This document shows positions 1 through 8,965 of a stretch of DNA of 46,798 bases, one piece after another. The notes under the pieces were generated by a model that saw only the letters and a list, made by a program, of their open reading frames with translations, was not told the origin of the DNA and searched no databases. Numbering within the stretch: position 1 is the stretch's first letter; each line of letters opens with the position of its first letter. Source of the DNA: Verrucomicrobiota bacterium (lineage in GTDB: Bacteria; Verrucomicrobiota; Verrucomicrobiia; Verrucomicrobiales; Akkermansiaceae); assembly GCA_004294095.1 (NCBI GenBank), contig RDZR01000045.1, forward strand, positions 1 through 46,798, written 5' to 3'. Made by a program: the position numbers and the translations under genes.

Positions 1-106
1 TATTTCATATGCATAAATTGCATCATCTTATCCATATTACTGAAATACAACAAAAATTTACAACGCGTCATTAAGCGCAGTAGAACAACAGTGTCCAAAA
101 TTGACG

Positions 107-202
107 TCATGAGTGGCGGTAGATGAGGGCGAGTTTGGCCATGGCGATGTCCCAGTGGCGTTCCAGGTCTAAATGATTTTTCAATCCAGCGGATGAACTT
201 AG
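107..202 (-). pseudogene. possible transposase-like C-terminal remnant
   Basis: On the minus strand an open stretch of about 31 codons runs from just after an in-frame TAA (203-205) to a TGA at 107-109. It ends in ...ERHWDIAMAKLALIYRHS. The pattern of a basic/aromatic stretch followed by a hydrophobic helix is reminiscent of the last helix of DDE transposases, but I cannot name a family. There is no start codon in a sensible place, so if it was once coding it is now a fragment. The rest of 1-265 is AT-rich and shows no gene; it also holds one copy of an interspersed stem-loop at 225-249. Confidence 0.2.
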
Positions 203-224
203 TTATGGTTTAAACTGAAAGTAT

Positions 225-249
225 TGGGCAAGATGCCCACGCTCCTTGA
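225..249 (-). repeat. interspersed stem-loop repeat, copy 1
   Basis: Read on the minus strand, these 25 bases are identical to 37285-37309 on the plus strand (core ggagcgtgggcatcttgccc). The unit contains the inverted repeat TGGGCA-tct-TGCCCA. It begins about 16 bases after the polX stop codon, in the same orientation relative to the gene as copy 2, which follows the stop of the gene at 36417-37283. Confidence 0.7.
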
Positions 250-265
250 GTGCCTGACATACGCG

Positions 266-2008
266 CTACATGCGCTCTGCCTTCGCGGTTGTTAGAAAAG
301 AAATCATCTGATCCAATTTACGCGTATTGATCACGTCTTGGCGAGTCAGCCAGCCTTTGCGGGCGACGCGAGCGCCCAAGGCAAGATGATGCAGGCCGGC
401 GCGAGAATGAGCATCCGGATTGATGGAAATGAGCACTCCGCGGTCGCGCGCGCGACGCAGCCAGCGCCAGTCCAAATCAAGCCGCATGGGGCTGCAATTA
501 AGCTCGAGGATGGTGCGCGTTTCTGCGGCACAATCGATGATTTTTTCGTGGTTGATGGCGTAGGACTCGCGCTTGAGGAGCAACCTGCCGGTGAGGTGGC
601 CAATCATCGTCACATGCGGATTTTCCATCGCACGACACATGCGCTGAGTCATTTCATCTTCATTGAGCGAAAAATTCTGGTGCACGGATGCCACGCAATA
701 ATCTAACTGTTGGAGTATTTCATCGGAAAAATCTAGTGAGCCATCTTTTAAAATATCCACTTCACTGCCGGAGAAAATGCGGAATTTTTGATAGGTGGCA
801 TTGAGTGCCTTGATGGCCTTGATTTGCTCCATGAGCCGCTCTTCATCGAGGCCATTGGCTTGGAATGATGATTTGGAATGATCGGCAATGCCGAGGTATT
901 CGAGGCCGAGATCGAGCGCTTCCTCGGCCATGGCGGCGAGCGAATCGATGCCATCGGATGCGGTGGTGTGATTGTGAAATGTGCCACGCAGGTTGCTCCA
1001 CTCGATCAGGCGTGGCAGGGCATTTTTAGCGGCAGCTTCGATTTCGCCTCGGTTCTCGCGCAGCTCGGCAGGAATGGGCTGCAAGTCCAGTGCCTGATAG
1101 ATTTCACTTTCCTCATGGACCGTCGGCAAAGGTGTTAGATCGTCTGGATCGGTTTTGCTAAATCCATATTCGTTGAGCGAAAGCCCACGTTTGAGTGCGA
1201 GGCTGCGGAGCGCAACGTTGTGTTCTTTGGAGCCGCTGAAATACTGCAATGCGAATGGAAATTGGGTATTCGTCACTGCGCGCAGATCGCACATTAAGCC
1301 GTTGTGAAGGCGGACAGATGCCTTGGTCTCACCGCAGGCGATGATCGAGGCGACGTGGGGCAGGGTGGTAAAATCTTCACAGACGAGTTTGGTCTCGCGA
1401 GTGGCGACTAGGAAATCCAAGTCATGCACGGTTTCTTTGGCCCGCCGATAGGATCCTGCTACGGCCACGCGAGTCACTTCCGGATGCATGCGCAGTAATT
1501 CCAAAATTTCCTCCACCAACATACTCACGCCGCCTAACAAAAATTGATCGGCAAAGCGGGATTTTAAGTCGATGGCTTGGAGGATTTTTTCTTGGGTTTT
1601 TGCGCCAAATCCGACGAGCTTCGCGATGCTGTGATTTTCACATGCGGCTTTCAAAGAAATGAGATCATGCACTCCAAGTTGATCGTGGAGGGCTTTGATT
1701 TTTTTCGGGCCGAGACCTTGGAGATCGAAAAGTTCAAACAGGCCCTCGGGAAATTCCGCACGCAGTTGTTGATGAAATTCCAGTGTGCCGGTGGTGGCGA
1801 GTTCATGCAACTTGGCTTGCAACGCTTCGCCGATGCCTTTGATGCCATTGAGTTCGTTCTTTTGAGCAAGTGCGACGATAGCGCCATCGTATTGACGAAT
1901 CGTTTCTGCGCACTGGCGGTAAGCGCGAATTTTGAATGGATTTTCGCCCTTCAGATCTAACAAAAGAGCAATTTCGTCTAACACATCGATCAGTAGCTCA
2001 CGCGTCAT
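266..2008 (-). CDS. polX: DNA polymerase X family protein with PHP domain
   Basis: This is a 580-residue bacterial family X polymerase, expected to fill short gaps in DNA repair. Helix-hairpin-helix motifs lie at about residues 53-68 (GIKGIGEAL) and 96-112 (GLGPKKIKAL), and a third glycine-rich HhH near 133. The nucleotidyltransferase core has GSYRR at 185-189, the metal-binding pair D197-x-D199 and a third Asp at 241 (CDLRA). A C-terminal PHP domain starts near 343 with H345-N-H347, followed by ADHS at 375-378, GSEVD, VHQNF, GHLTGR and a final NPDAHS. Both halves look intact, which in this family means polymerase plus a 3'-5' exonuclease or phosphoesterase. Length matches the Bacillus and Thermus type. 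It lies downstream of yidC on the same strand, 49 bases away. The start ATG (2006-2008) gives MTRELLIDVLDEIA, a normal family N-terminus. Confidence 0.95.
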   Translation of the reverse strand: MTRELLIDVLDEIALLLDLKGENPFKIRAYRQCAETIRQYDGAIVALAQKNELNGIKGIGEALQAKLHELATTGTLEFHQQLRAEFPEGLFELFDLQGLGPKKIKALHDQLGVHDLISLKAACENHSIAKLVGFGAKTQEKILQAIDLKSRFADQFLLGGVSMLVEEILELLRMHPEVTRVAVAGSYRRAKETVHDLDFLVATRETKLVCEDFTTLPHVASIIACGETKASVRLHNGLMCDLRAVTNTQFPFALQYFSGSKEHNVALRSLALKRGLSLNEYGFSKTDPDDLTPLPTVHEESEIYQALDLQPIPAELRENRGEIEAAAKNALPRLIEWSNLRGTFHNHTTASDGIDSLAAMAEEALDLGLEYLGIADHSKSSFQANGLDEERLMEQIKAIKALNATYQKFRIFSGSEVDILKDGSLDFSDEILQQLDYCVASVHQNFSLNEDEMTQRMCRAMENPHVTMIGHLTGRLLLKRESYAINHEKIIDCAAETRTILELNCSPMRLDLDWRWLRRARDRGVLISINPDAHSRAGLHHLALGARVARKGWLTRQDVINTRKLDQMISFLTTAKAERM

Positions 2009-2057
2009 CGTGCGAGAAGTTTGATCCGCTGAGGCAGTGGGTCAAGTGCCGCAAAGC

Positions 2058-3920
2058 TCAGCCACCCGTGCGCGGTGGTTTTTTCTTAGAGCTTGGCGAG
2101 ACATCGCGCATGGTATCGGGATTGGCTTGTTTTTTCGCCTTCTGAGCTTTTTGCATTTGAGCTTGTTGCTCTGTCATGCGTTGCAGCCATGATTTCCGAT
2201 CGCTCGCGGGGCGGGCTTTGAGTTCCGGCTCGGGCACTTTGTTCATGAGCCATGTTTGGCCGATGGAGAAAATGTTTTGAGTCGTCCAATAAAGTGCCAG
2301 TGCGGATGCGAAGTTATAACAGAAAAAGAAGAACATGAGCGGCATGAGGCGCATGATGTTTTGTTGCATTTTATCACCCGTCATCGGCGTCATGCGGATT
2401 TGTAAAAAGCTCGTAATGGCCATCACGATCGGTAAAATATTGATTGGGATTCCAAACAAATAAGTGAGCGTGTCCGGTTGGGAAAGGTCATGGACCCAGA
2501 GAAATCCCTCGCCGCGCAGCTCCACCGCGTATTGCAACATGCGATAGAAACCAAAGAAAATCGGGATCTGTAAAAACATCGGCAAACAACCGCCTAACGG
2601 ATTGATTCCATATTTGCGATAGAGGCCCATCATCTCGGTATTGAGCTTGTTAGGATCATCCGGATATTTTTCTTTGAGCTTGGCCATTTCTGGTTGCAGC
2701 TTGGCCATGCGTTTCATGGTGTGCGTGGACTTCGCATGCAGAGGCCAGATGGCAAAGCGGACGGTGATTGTTAGAAAAATGATTGCTAAGCCCCACGCCC
2801 ATTTGGTGGCGACGCCATCGATGAGATTGTGATAGAGATTGAGCAGCCAGTTGAGAAAGCGGGAGACAACGCTGAACCATCCGTATTGCATGACCTCGCC
2901 CCAGCCTTTGCCCCAGTGATCTTCCATTTTCCGCAGCATGTCGTTATGCCGTGGACCGATGAAGATGCGGTATGAAAACGTTTGCGGCTGCTTAGGATTC
3001 AGCACCAGATCGGGAAATGACATGCCTGCATTTACCGACATCACCGCTGGCATATTTTTATGCAAGACCTCTTGGGATGACTTGGCCCACAGCGAGCCAG
3101 GCTTCGGATCCAACGGCCGCAAGACCGTGGTGAAAAACTGGTTCATCACGCCGGCGTATTCAATTTTCTCAGCAGAGGAAACCATCTGGTTCGGCCTTGC
3201 GCTGCTGAACATGCCACCTTTGAAACTGCCGCTATGCTCAAAGTGCATTTTCTCCCTTTCATACCAAAAATATCCGGTTTGCTGCGGGATTTCCTTTTCA
3301 TAGGTCGGTGCCGCTTCACCGATGAAAATGCTCCACGGCTTGGCACTGATCGGCGCGGCTCCGGAGTTTTCTAACTGAACGGTAAAATCGATGAGGAATG
3401 GCGCACCCGGTTTGTTAGACTCCACTAACTGATAGGTTTTTTTAGCGATGACTCCCGATGGGTGTTGGGCGATGTAAACTGCCTTTTTCCCCTCGATGGA
3501 TTCTTCGGCTCGGTAGGTGTAGATGATGTTCTCTAACACTTCTCCCGGACCGGCGAGTGTGCCAATCGCCGCGCGTCCGAATTGGTTGGCGCGCACACGA
3601 TCAGTCGTGCTGCCAACTTTGAATTGTTTTTTGAAATCCGCGTAAGAGATACCACCGCCGAGATTGCTCAAGGTGAAGACGACCTCGTCATTTTCTAAGG
3701 TAATTTTTTCTTCTTCGGTGGGCGGCAACAACGGCTCAGAGGTAAGCTCAGCGGTCGGCGTGATGACGTTGTCCGTGGGCGGAGTCGCTGCCGCTTTTTT
3801 GACTTCTTCAATCCGTTTCTGCTCTGCCAACTGAGCGGCATTGCGATTCATGAAATGGAAATTGACGGCAAGCAGAATGCCGCAAATGACGAGAACGATC
3901 CAAGTTTTACGATCAAACAT
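2058..3920 (-). CDS. yidC: membrane protein insertase YidC
   Basis: This 620-residue inner-membrane insertase helps fold and insert membrane proteins, alone or with Sec. The N-terminal segment MFDRKTWIVLVICGILLAVNF is the first transmembrane helix. A long periplasmic domain occupies roughly residues 30-350. The conserved insertase core starts near WGLAIIFLTITVRFAIWPL, where the Arg within the membrane groove is visible, followed by the cytoplasmic hairpin (MKRMAKLQPEMAKLKEKYPDD), YGINPLGGCLP and further helices. The C-terminus is basic (KAQKAKKQANP, SSKKKPPRTGG), as in Gram-negative YidC tails that contact ribosomes. It follows rnpA and yidD by 21 bases, the classic order rpmH-rnpA-yidD-yidC. 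Confidence 0.97.
   Translation of the reverse strand: MFDRKTWIVLVICGILLAVNFHFMNRNAAQLAEQKRIEEVKKAAATPPTDNVITPTAELTSEPLLPPTEEEKITLENDEVVFTLSNLGGGISYADFKKQFKVGSTTDRVRANQFGRAAIGTLAGPGEVLENIIYTYRAEESIEGKKAVYIAQHPSGVIAKKTYQLVESNKPGAPFLIDFTVQLENSGAAPISAKPWSIFIGEAAPTYEKEIPQQTGYFWYEREKMHFEHSGSFKGGMFSSARPNQMVSSAEKIEYAGVMNQFFTTVLRPLDPKPGSLWAKSSQEVLHKNMPAVMSVNAGMSFPDLVLNPKQPQTFSYRIFIGPRHNDMLRKMEDHWGKGWGEVMQYGWFSVVSRFLNWLLNLYHNLIDGVATKWAWGLAIIFLTITVRFAIWPLHAKSTHTMKRMAKLQPEMAKLKEKYPDDPNKLNTEMMGLYRKYGINPLGGCLPMFLQIPIFFGFYRMLQYAVELRGEGFLWVHDLSQPDTLTYLFGIPINILPIVMAITSFLQIRMTPMTGDKMQQNIMRLMPLMFFFFCYNFASALALYWTTQNIFSIGQTWLMNKVPEPELKARPASDRKSWLQRMTEQQAQMQKAQKAKKQANPDTMRDVSPSSKKKPPRTGG
2062..2084 (+). terminator. 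terminator-like hairpin on the strand opposite yidC
   Basis: On the plus strand CCACC (2062-2066), a 7-base loop and GGTGG (2074-2078) are followed directly by six T. This has the shape of an intrinsic terminator, but it would stop plus-strand (antisense) transcription, since both flanking genes run on the minus strand. It overlaps the last codons of yidC, so it may be chance. Confidence 0.3.
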
Positions 3921-3941
3921 GAAATGAATTATGAAAAAGGG

Positions 3942-4247
3942 CTAATGAGTCACAGAATGGTGGGAGCATTCACAAGAATGCGGCGATGAGTCGTTGGTAT
4001 GCGTCTCTGGCACAGGGTCATAGCCAGATCCACCCCATGGGTTACAGCGCAAAATTCGCCAAATTCCCAAAAGCACACCACGCAGCGGGCCATGAAGCTG
4101 CACCGCTTGCATCGTGTAGTGCGAGCAGCTCGGCGAAAAGCGGCAGCCGCACGCACCGCCAGTGGTGGCGCGCAGCATCGGGCTGAGGATCCGTTGATAA
4201 ATCCGAATCAAAAGGCAAATGATCCAAATGAAGAATCGGCGTATCAT
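3942..4247 (-). CDS. yidD: membrane protein insertion efficiency factor YidD
   Basis: A small membrane-associated protein (101 residues from this start) thought to assist YidC-dependent insertion. It begins [23 protein letters not shown], an amphipathic or hydrophobic helix, followed by the family signature: [19 protein letters not shown], then [24 protein letters not shown]. The start at 4245-4247 is chosen over an upstream in-frame ATG because its ATGA overlaps the rnpA stop codon exactly, a translational-coupling arrangement, and because family members start with this helix. A His/Ser-rich tail ([20 protein letters not shown]) extends past the conserved end. It is followed 21 bases later by yidC. 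Confidence 0.93.
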   Translation of the reverse strand: MIRRFFIWIICLLIRIYQRILSPMLRATTGGACGCRFSPSCSHYTMQAVQLHGPLRGVLLGIWRILRCNPWGGSGYDPVPETHTNDSSPHSCECSHHSVTH

Positions 4248-4609
4248 GGCGAAGAGCGGGGAGGGGAGAATAGTCCCAAGCGGCGAGCTTGCTGGATCCA
4301 ATCATTTTCCAATTCCGCAAAACTTGCTTTAGCGGCATTGCCACGAGCGATGGTGATTAAGTAGCGGTTCATCGAAAAAAACTTGGGGGCGTGGGCCTGA
4401 ACTAACGAGCGAAATCGCCGCCGCAATAACACTCGATCGTGCGCTTTGCCGCATCGTTTGGTCGTGATAAAGCCGGTGCGCAGGCCGCCGAGCTCTTCAT
4501 TTTCCAAGGTGCTTAAAATGAGAAACCGGCCTGCCTTGGCACGACCGGTATCTTTAGTGAGTGCGAATATCGCACGATCTCGAATGCTCGATTGACGCGG
4601 TAATCGCAT
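4244..4609 (-). CDS. rnpA: ribonuclease P protein component
   Basis: This 121-residue basic protein is the subunit of RNase P that helps its RNA remove the 5' leader of tRNA precursors. Evidence is position (between rpmH and yidD) plus the family pattern: [15 protein letters not shown] at the start, [29 protein letters not shown] in the middle (the RNR-type basic motif is here [10 protein letters not shown]), and [22 protein letters not shown] near the end. The RNR motif is more diverged than usual, the first Asn-Arg having become Asp-Arg. The 3' end overlaps the yidD start by four bases (ATGA). Confidence 0.92.
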   Translation of the reverse strand: MRLPRQSSIRDRAIFALTKDTGRAKAGRFLILSTLENEELGGLRTGFITTKRCGKAHDRVLLRRRFRSLVQAHAPKFFSMNRYLITIARGNAAKASFAELENDWIQQARRLGLFSPPRSSP

Positions 4610-4665
4610 GGTGAGGCAGCATTTGTGGTCTATCCAGCAATCCGCTGCATCCCACGCAAAGCGAC

Positions 4666-4848
4666 TTACCCGTGCTGGACCGTGTGGCGGCTGTATTGAA
4701 TTTCAACGCCCTTCGGAACAAGGCGTTTGCGGCCTTTTTGACGACGGCGGCGGAGAATATCACGGCCTGCTTTGGTGGCCATCCTAGCACGGAAACCAAA
4801 TTGCTTTTTGCGAGTGCGCTTGGAGGGTTGATATGTTCTTTTACTCAT
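4666..4848 (-). CDS. rpmH: 50S ribosomal protein L34, C-terminally extended
   Basis: A 60-residue, very basic protein that is clearly L34: [20 protein letters not shown], then [21 protein letters not shown]. Typical L34 is 44-47 residues and stops shortly after GRKRL. Here another 16 residues follow ([16 protein letters not shown]). The extension is in frame and ends in TAA 56 bases upstream of rnpA, so it is not obviously a sequencing artefact. It is the first gene of the rpmH-rnpA-yidD-yidC cluster and has a good sigma-70 promoter upstream. dnaA, often found next to rpmH, is not here. Confidence 0.95.
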   Translation of the reverse strand: MSKRTYQPSKRTRKKQFGFRARMATKAGRDILRRRRQKGRKRLVPKGVEIQYSRHTVQHG

Positions 4849-4913
4849 GGTGATGGTGCTCTTACGAAAATGTTGTGTCGCTTATCTGTCCCGAATCATC
4901 ACTCGGGGCGCGG

Positions 4914-4941
4914 ACTTTATGGGTCTGCCGCGGTTTGTCAA
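4914..4941 (-). promoter_or_regulatory. sigma-70 type promoter for rpmH
   Basis: On the minus strand TTGACA (4941-4936), a 16-base spacer and TAAAGT (4919-4914) lie about 65 bases upstream of the rpmH start. The -35 is a perfect consensus; the -10 matches TATAAT at four of six positions. Strong expression is expected for a ribosomal protein gene. Confidence 0.6.
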
Positions 4942-5074
4942 TCCGCCAATGTCTGGAATTTAAAGAAAAATCTGCTGCGTGCCGTGTTCCTTCTCTTAAA
5001 ATACGTTTATACCACCTCCCGCAGCTCGCCCTTGCAGGATCGATTCGGATGTGCGAAAGAACTCGCGCGCGATG

Positions 5075-5545
5075 ATGATTCCCACCCCGCATGAGTTGAT
5101 GAAGCAGTTCGAGCGCGGGCAAATCGCACGCGAAGAAATGCAGGCAATGATGGCTCTCCATGCTCGTGAGCTGATCGCGGAAATGGAGGAGGATTATCAA
5201 AATCCAGTGGCGGCATTGATCGAATCCGTCAAAGTCCGCAGGGCGACGGCAAAGCTGGTGCGCCTGCACGGAGCGATCATGCTGCGAGAAATTTTAATCG
5301 CCTTTTCAGAGCACGAATCATTTCCGCCGTTTCGTAAATTGTGGAATGCATCTCATCCGGATGTGCCGCTTTATTGCTTTTTCAGAATCAATCGCTCGCC
5401 ATCATTTCGCATTTTATCGCTCACAAAAAAAGGCGAGCAATGGATGGTGGAGGTGCGATATGAAACATCTCGCGGTGCGGGCGAAAAGCGGCAAACATTT
5501 CTGTTAGGCCGTGATGAAAATTGGCGGATGAGGGTCCTAAGTTGA
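5075..5545 (+). CDS. hypothetical protein, helical N-terminus
   Basis: A 156-residue cytoplasmic-looking protein that I do not recognise. It begins MIPTPHELMKQFERGQIAREEMQAMM, then HARELIAEMEEDYQNPVAALIESVKVRR, a long charged helical region. The second half is more beta-like (YCFFRINRSPSFRILSLTKKGEQWMVEVRYETS, LLGRDENWRMRVLS). No signal peptide or membrane segment is seen. The start ATG at 5075 is preferred over one 24 bases upstream because the extra residues (MRKNSRAM) look like leader. It is divergent from rpmH, with about 225 bases between them holding the rpmH promoter, and overlaps the 3' end of the convergent MATE gene by 9 bases. Confidence 0.75.
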   Translation: MIPTPHELMKQFERGQIAREEMQAMMALHARELIAEMEEDYQNPVAALIESVKVRRATAKLVRLHGAIMLREILIAFSEHESFPPFRKLWNASHPDVPLYCFFRINRSPSFRILSLTKKGEQWMVEVRYETSRGAGEKRQTFLLGRDENWRMRVLS

Positions 5546-6871
5546 GTGCGCGTGCTGTGTTTTTTTCCAAAGTCGGGCACCGAGAGTCAGGCACGCCACG
5601 GCCAATCCAGCTGCGAGGCCCCACCAAACTCCAATTGCGTCCAATTTCATCTGAAATGCGAATACAGCCGCCACCGGTAGGCCGACGATCCAGTAGGCAA
5701 CAAATCCCATCAAGGCCGGCACTCGCGCATCTTTTAGGCCACGCAGCATGCCGGATGAGCAGACTTGCAAGCTATCGAAAATTTGAAAAATGCCGACGAT
5801 GACGAGCAGCTTGGAGGTGATTGCGATCACTGCCATATCGTCAACAAACCAACTGGAAATGGTTGCGCCGAATCCCAAGAATAGACTCGCGGAGAGCAGC
5901 GAAGCCAATCCGCACAAAATCCAGCCAGACACAACAATCGGCCGGATGCGACGTGTTTCTTGAGCTCCATCAACTTGCCCCACGCGCACCATCAATGCCA
6001 TCGATAGCCCCAGCGGCAGCATGAATGCAGTGGCTGCCAGAGTAATCGCAATTTGGTGCGCCGCCATCGATACCGCGCCAAAGCGGCCCATCATCAATCC
6101 AGCCAGCGAAAAGGCCAAAACCTCACAAGTCATTAAAATGCTCGCGGGCGCACCGATCGAAAGCAAGCGCTTGATTTCCTTCATGATCGGCATTCTCAAC
6201 CAGCGGTAAGGCACCCATTCGCGCAGATCAGGTGTGCCAATAAGCCAGATCATCATTGCCACAAAAACGGCGATTCGTGCGATCAATGTGGCCCACGCTG
6301 CGCCTTCCAGCCCCAGCGCAGGCATGCCCCATTTTCCATAAATCATGATCCAGTTGAGCAACACATTGAGAGCAACGCCTCCCAGAAAAATCCAAAATGG
6401 CGGCCACGGGCGCTGCAGCGCATCGGCGTGATTTTTCAATGCCAACGAGGCCAAAGCCGGCAGTGCGGAAATCATGATCAACAGAAAAAACGTGCGACTG
6501 CGATCGACGACTTCCTGCGGCTGGCCAAACCACGAGAGATGATTCGCAAGGAAAATAGAAATGACCACCACCACCAAGCCTAAACTAACTGATAGATAAA
6601 GCCCGTGGCGGCAACTGGCCCTCGCGGCTTCCGGATTACCCGCGCCCCGTGCATTTGCAGTGAACACAGAAATGCCGCTCAGTAAGCCAATCCCAAAGAC
6701 CAGCGGAACATGAAATAACGCGTTGGTAAACGTCAGTGCCGCGAGTTCCGTCACGCCGATTTGGCCGACCATCAAAGTGTCCACCACGCCCATGAGCATT
6801 TGGCTCAATTGGCCAATCATGAGCGGGATGGCGAGCTTCAATGTCTCGCGTGATTCCGTTAGCAGTGACAT
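5537..6871 (-). CDS. MATE family multidrug/cation efflux transporter (NorM-like)
   Basis: A 444-residue integral membrane protein with about 12 hydrophobic segments arranged as two six-helix halves. The first helix carries the typical IPLMIGQLSQMLMGVVDTLMVGQIG pattern of NorM-type MATE proteins, and LKNHADALQRPWPPFWI and ALNVLLNWIMIYG are typical of the end of the first half. These exporters use a Na+ or H+ gradient to expel cationic drugs or metabolites; the substrate cannot be told from the sequence. It starts 9 bases after the yicC stop, so the two are probably co-transcribed. Its 3' end overlaps the convergent gene at 5545. Confidence 0.93.
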   Translation of the reverse strand: MSLLTESRETLKLAIPLMIGQLSQMLMGVVDTLMVGQIGVTELAALTFTNALFHVPLVFGIGLLSGISVFTANARGAGNPEAARASCRHGLYLSVSLGLVVVVISIFLANHLSWFGQPQEVVDRSRTFFLLIMISALPALASLALKNHADALQRPWPPFWIFLGGVALNVLLNWIMIYGKWGMPALGLEGAAWATLIARIAVFVAMMIWLIGTPDLREWVPYRWLRMPIMKEIKRLLSIGAPASILMTCEVLAFSLAGLMMGRFGAVSMAAHQIAITLAATAFMLPLGLSMALMVRVGQVDGAQETRRIRPIVVSGWILCGLASLLSASLFLGFGATISSWFVDDMAVIAITSKLLVIVGIFQIFDSLQVCSSGMLRGLKDARVPALMGFVAYWIVGLPVAAVFAFQMKLDAIGVWWGLAAGLAVACLTLGARLWKKTQHAHST

Positions 6872-6880
6872 AGAAATGGA

Positions 6881-7756
6881 TTACTCAATATTCTGCGCCT
6901 GCTCGCGGATTTTCTCGAGCTCAGTTTTGGCTTCGACCACTTCATGAGCAATCACGGCATCGCTCGCCTTGCTGCCAATCGTATTGAGTTCTCGGAAAAT
7001 TTCTTGGCATAAAAAATCCAGCGATCTGCCAATCGCTTGCTGGCTGTCCAAATAACGCGCGAATTGATTGAGGTGGGAATCGAGCCGCGTCAGCTCTTCA
7101 CAGATATCGCAGCGCTCGGCAAAAATCGCAATCTCACGAGCGACTCGTTCATCCATCACTTCGATGGATAATCCCAAATCTAACAACTTTTTGGTCAGTG
7201 CCGCGCGTTGTTTTTCCGGGCGCTCTGGAGCGAGTTGCGAAATCCGCTGTTGGCTGTTGCGCAAGCAGTTCACTCTTTCTAACAAATCGATTTTCAGGTG
7301 CTCTCCCTCGCTCGCACGCATCGCGATCAATGCACTCAACGCATGATTCAAAGCGGGTGAAATCACTTGCCACGCCTGCTCGGGCTCGGCATTTGCTCGC
7401 TCTTGCGTGAGGATGCCGGGCATGCTCAAAAAATCCCGCACGCTGGGCACCAACTCGCGTCCAACCGCCACGCTGAGATCTGAAATCGCCACGGAAAATG
7501 ATCGGGCAAGCTCGTGATCGATTTGCATGCTTTGCTCCGCTTTTGAAGCAGCTTCCATGGTGATGTTCACCATCACGCGGCCACGCGAAACGCACTCTAA
7601 CACTTTTTGCCGCACGGCAGCTTCCAATTCCACAAGTGCCCGCGGCAGGTTGATGACGATGTCGGCCTGCTTGCGATTTTCTGCACTGATTTCTACCGTC
7701 GCAGTCCATTTTTCGCCCATTTCGCTGCTGCGGCCAAATCCTGTCATCGAGTGCAT
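6881..7756 (-). CDS. yicC: YicC/YloC family endoribonuclease
   Basis: A protein of about 291 residues of the YicC family, whose members act as endoribonucleases in RNA decay. It shows the conserved N-terminus MHSMTGFGRSS, then WTATVEISAENRKQADIVINLPRAL, and the very conserved C-terminal block around DERVAREIAIFAERCDICEELTRLDSHLNQF, GRSLDFLCQEIFRELNTIGSKASD. I chose the start giving MHSMTGFGR because nearly all family members begin one to three residues before SMTGFGR. The frame stays open for 29 more codons upstream, where it would overlap the divergent mnmA start, and no ribosome-binding site decides between the starts. It probably forms an operon with the MATE gene. Confidence 0.93.
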   Translation of the reverse strand: MHSMTGFGRSSEMGEKWTATVEISAENRKQADIVINLPRALVELEAAVRQKVLECVSRGRVMVNITMEAASKAEQSMQIDHELARSFSVAISDLSVAVGRELVPSVRDFLSMPGILTQERANAEPEQAWQVISPALNHALSALIAMRASEGEHLKIDLLERVNCLRNSQQRISQLAPERPEKQRAALTKKLLDLGLSIEVMDERVAREIAIFAERCDICEELTRLDSHLNQFARYLDSQQAIGRSLDFLCQEIFRELNTIGSKASDAVIAHEVVEAKTELEKIREQAQNIE

Positions 7757-7836
7757 GGGCCAAGTCATGGGAACGATTCCAGCAGCAAGCAAGTTTTCTA
7801 TTCCCTCAGCCATGATTTCCGGCAAACGATCTGCGT

Positions 7837-8919
7837 ATGGCAAATATCTTAGTCGGCCTATCAGGTGGCGTGGACAGTGCGGTGGCTGCTGCGCTGTTAG
7901 TCGAGCAAGGCCATCAGGTCACTGCCGGATACATGAAAAATTGGATCAATGAGGAAGGCATTCCCGGAGATTGCCCATGGCAGCAAGACATTGATGACGC
8001 TCATGCCGTGGCCACGCATCTCGGCATTGAGCTCCGCGTTCTCGATCTAATCGATGCCTATCGCCACCGCATCGTCGATTATTTAATCTCAGGATATCGC
8101 GATGGCATCACGCCCAATCCGGATGTGTGGTGCAATCGTGAAATGAAGTTTGGCGTTTTTCTCGACTACGCATTGGAGCAGAGCTTCAGCCACGTCGCTA
8201 CCGGCCACTACGCAAGACGGCGTGATCTAACAGATGGAAGTGCGGCGATTTTACGTGGGTGCGATCCTAACAAAGATCAAAGTTATTTTCTCGCTCTGCT
8301 CACCCAGGCTCAAGCGAATCACGCGCTTTTTCCCACCGGAGAAATGCTCAAGCCAGCCGTGCGTGCGGCGGCGAAGCGCTTCGGTCTGCCAGTTGCTGAA
8401 AAAAAGGACAGCCAAGGGATTTGTTTCCTCGGCCAGGTGAAAATGAGCGATTTCCTCAGCCACTATCTGCCAGATCAACCAGGAGAAATCGTCGATACCG
8501 CTGGCCGCCATCTCGGCGCTCACCGCGGCCTTCATTTTTACACACTCGGCCAGCGCAAAGGCCACGGCATCGCTTCTCCGCGTGCGAACATGGCCTACGT
8601 CGTCGTCGCCAAAGATCCTGAACGCAACCGCCTCATCGTCGGTTGGGACAATCCACAATCGAGCGGACTTTACGCCACGCGCTGCATCGTCGGCAGTCTC
8701 TCGCTGTTAGATGATGCCGTCAAAAATAGAAATCAGTTAGAAATCCAGCCACGCTACCGCGCGCGTGCCGAGCCTGCGCAGCTCCAATGGCTCAGTGATG
8801 ATCGCTTGCAGATTCATTTTGCCAACCCACAACGCGCAATCGCCGCCGGACAAATCGCCGGATTTTACGATGGCGGCCGCTTGCTCGGGGGAGGGGTCTT
8901 TGAGCAAATCATTGACTGA
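7837..8919 (+). CDS. mnmA: tRNA-specific 2-thiouridylase MnmA
   Basis: This 360-residue enzyme adenylates and thiolates U34 of tRNA-Lys, -Glu and -Gln. The N-terminal PP-loop is GLSGGVDSAV (residues 7-16). The two catalytic cysteines are visible: C99 in NPDVWCNREMKF and C196 in DSQGICFLG. GHYAR and the DQSYFL motif (DPNKDQSYFL) are also present, and the C-terminal beta-barrel region (GLHFYTLGQRKGHG) is complete. Length is standard. Its start is 80 bases from the yicC start on the other strand, so a compact divergent promoter region is implied. The gene carries four CTAACA/TGTTAG motifs. Confidence 0.97.
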   Translation: MANILVGLSGGVDSAVAAALLVEQGHQVTAGYMKNWINEEGIPGDCPWQQDIDDAHAVATHLGIELRVLDLIDAYRHRIVDYLISGYRDGITPNPDVWCNREMKFGVFLDYALEQSFSHVATGHYARRRDLTDGSAAILRGCDPNKDQSYFLALLTQAQANHALFPTGEMLKPAVRAAAKRFGLPVAEKKDSQGICFLGQVKMSDFLSHYLPDQPGEIVDTAGRHLGAHRGLHFYTLGQRKGHGIASPRANMAYVVVAKDPERNRLIVGWDNPQSSGLYATRCIVGSLSLLDDAVKNRNQLEIQPRYRARAEPAQLQWLSDDRLQIHFANPQRAIAAGQIAGFYDGGRLLGGGVFEQIID

Positions 8920-8965
8920 GAAATTTTTAACGTAATGTAACCTTATGATGCATATTGGACTTAAA

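Noticed and set aside
1-60. Origin of replication near rpmH-yidC, from a TTATCCATA box at the window start
   Set aside because: Only one near-match to a DnaA box, no cluster, no dnaA or parAB in the window.
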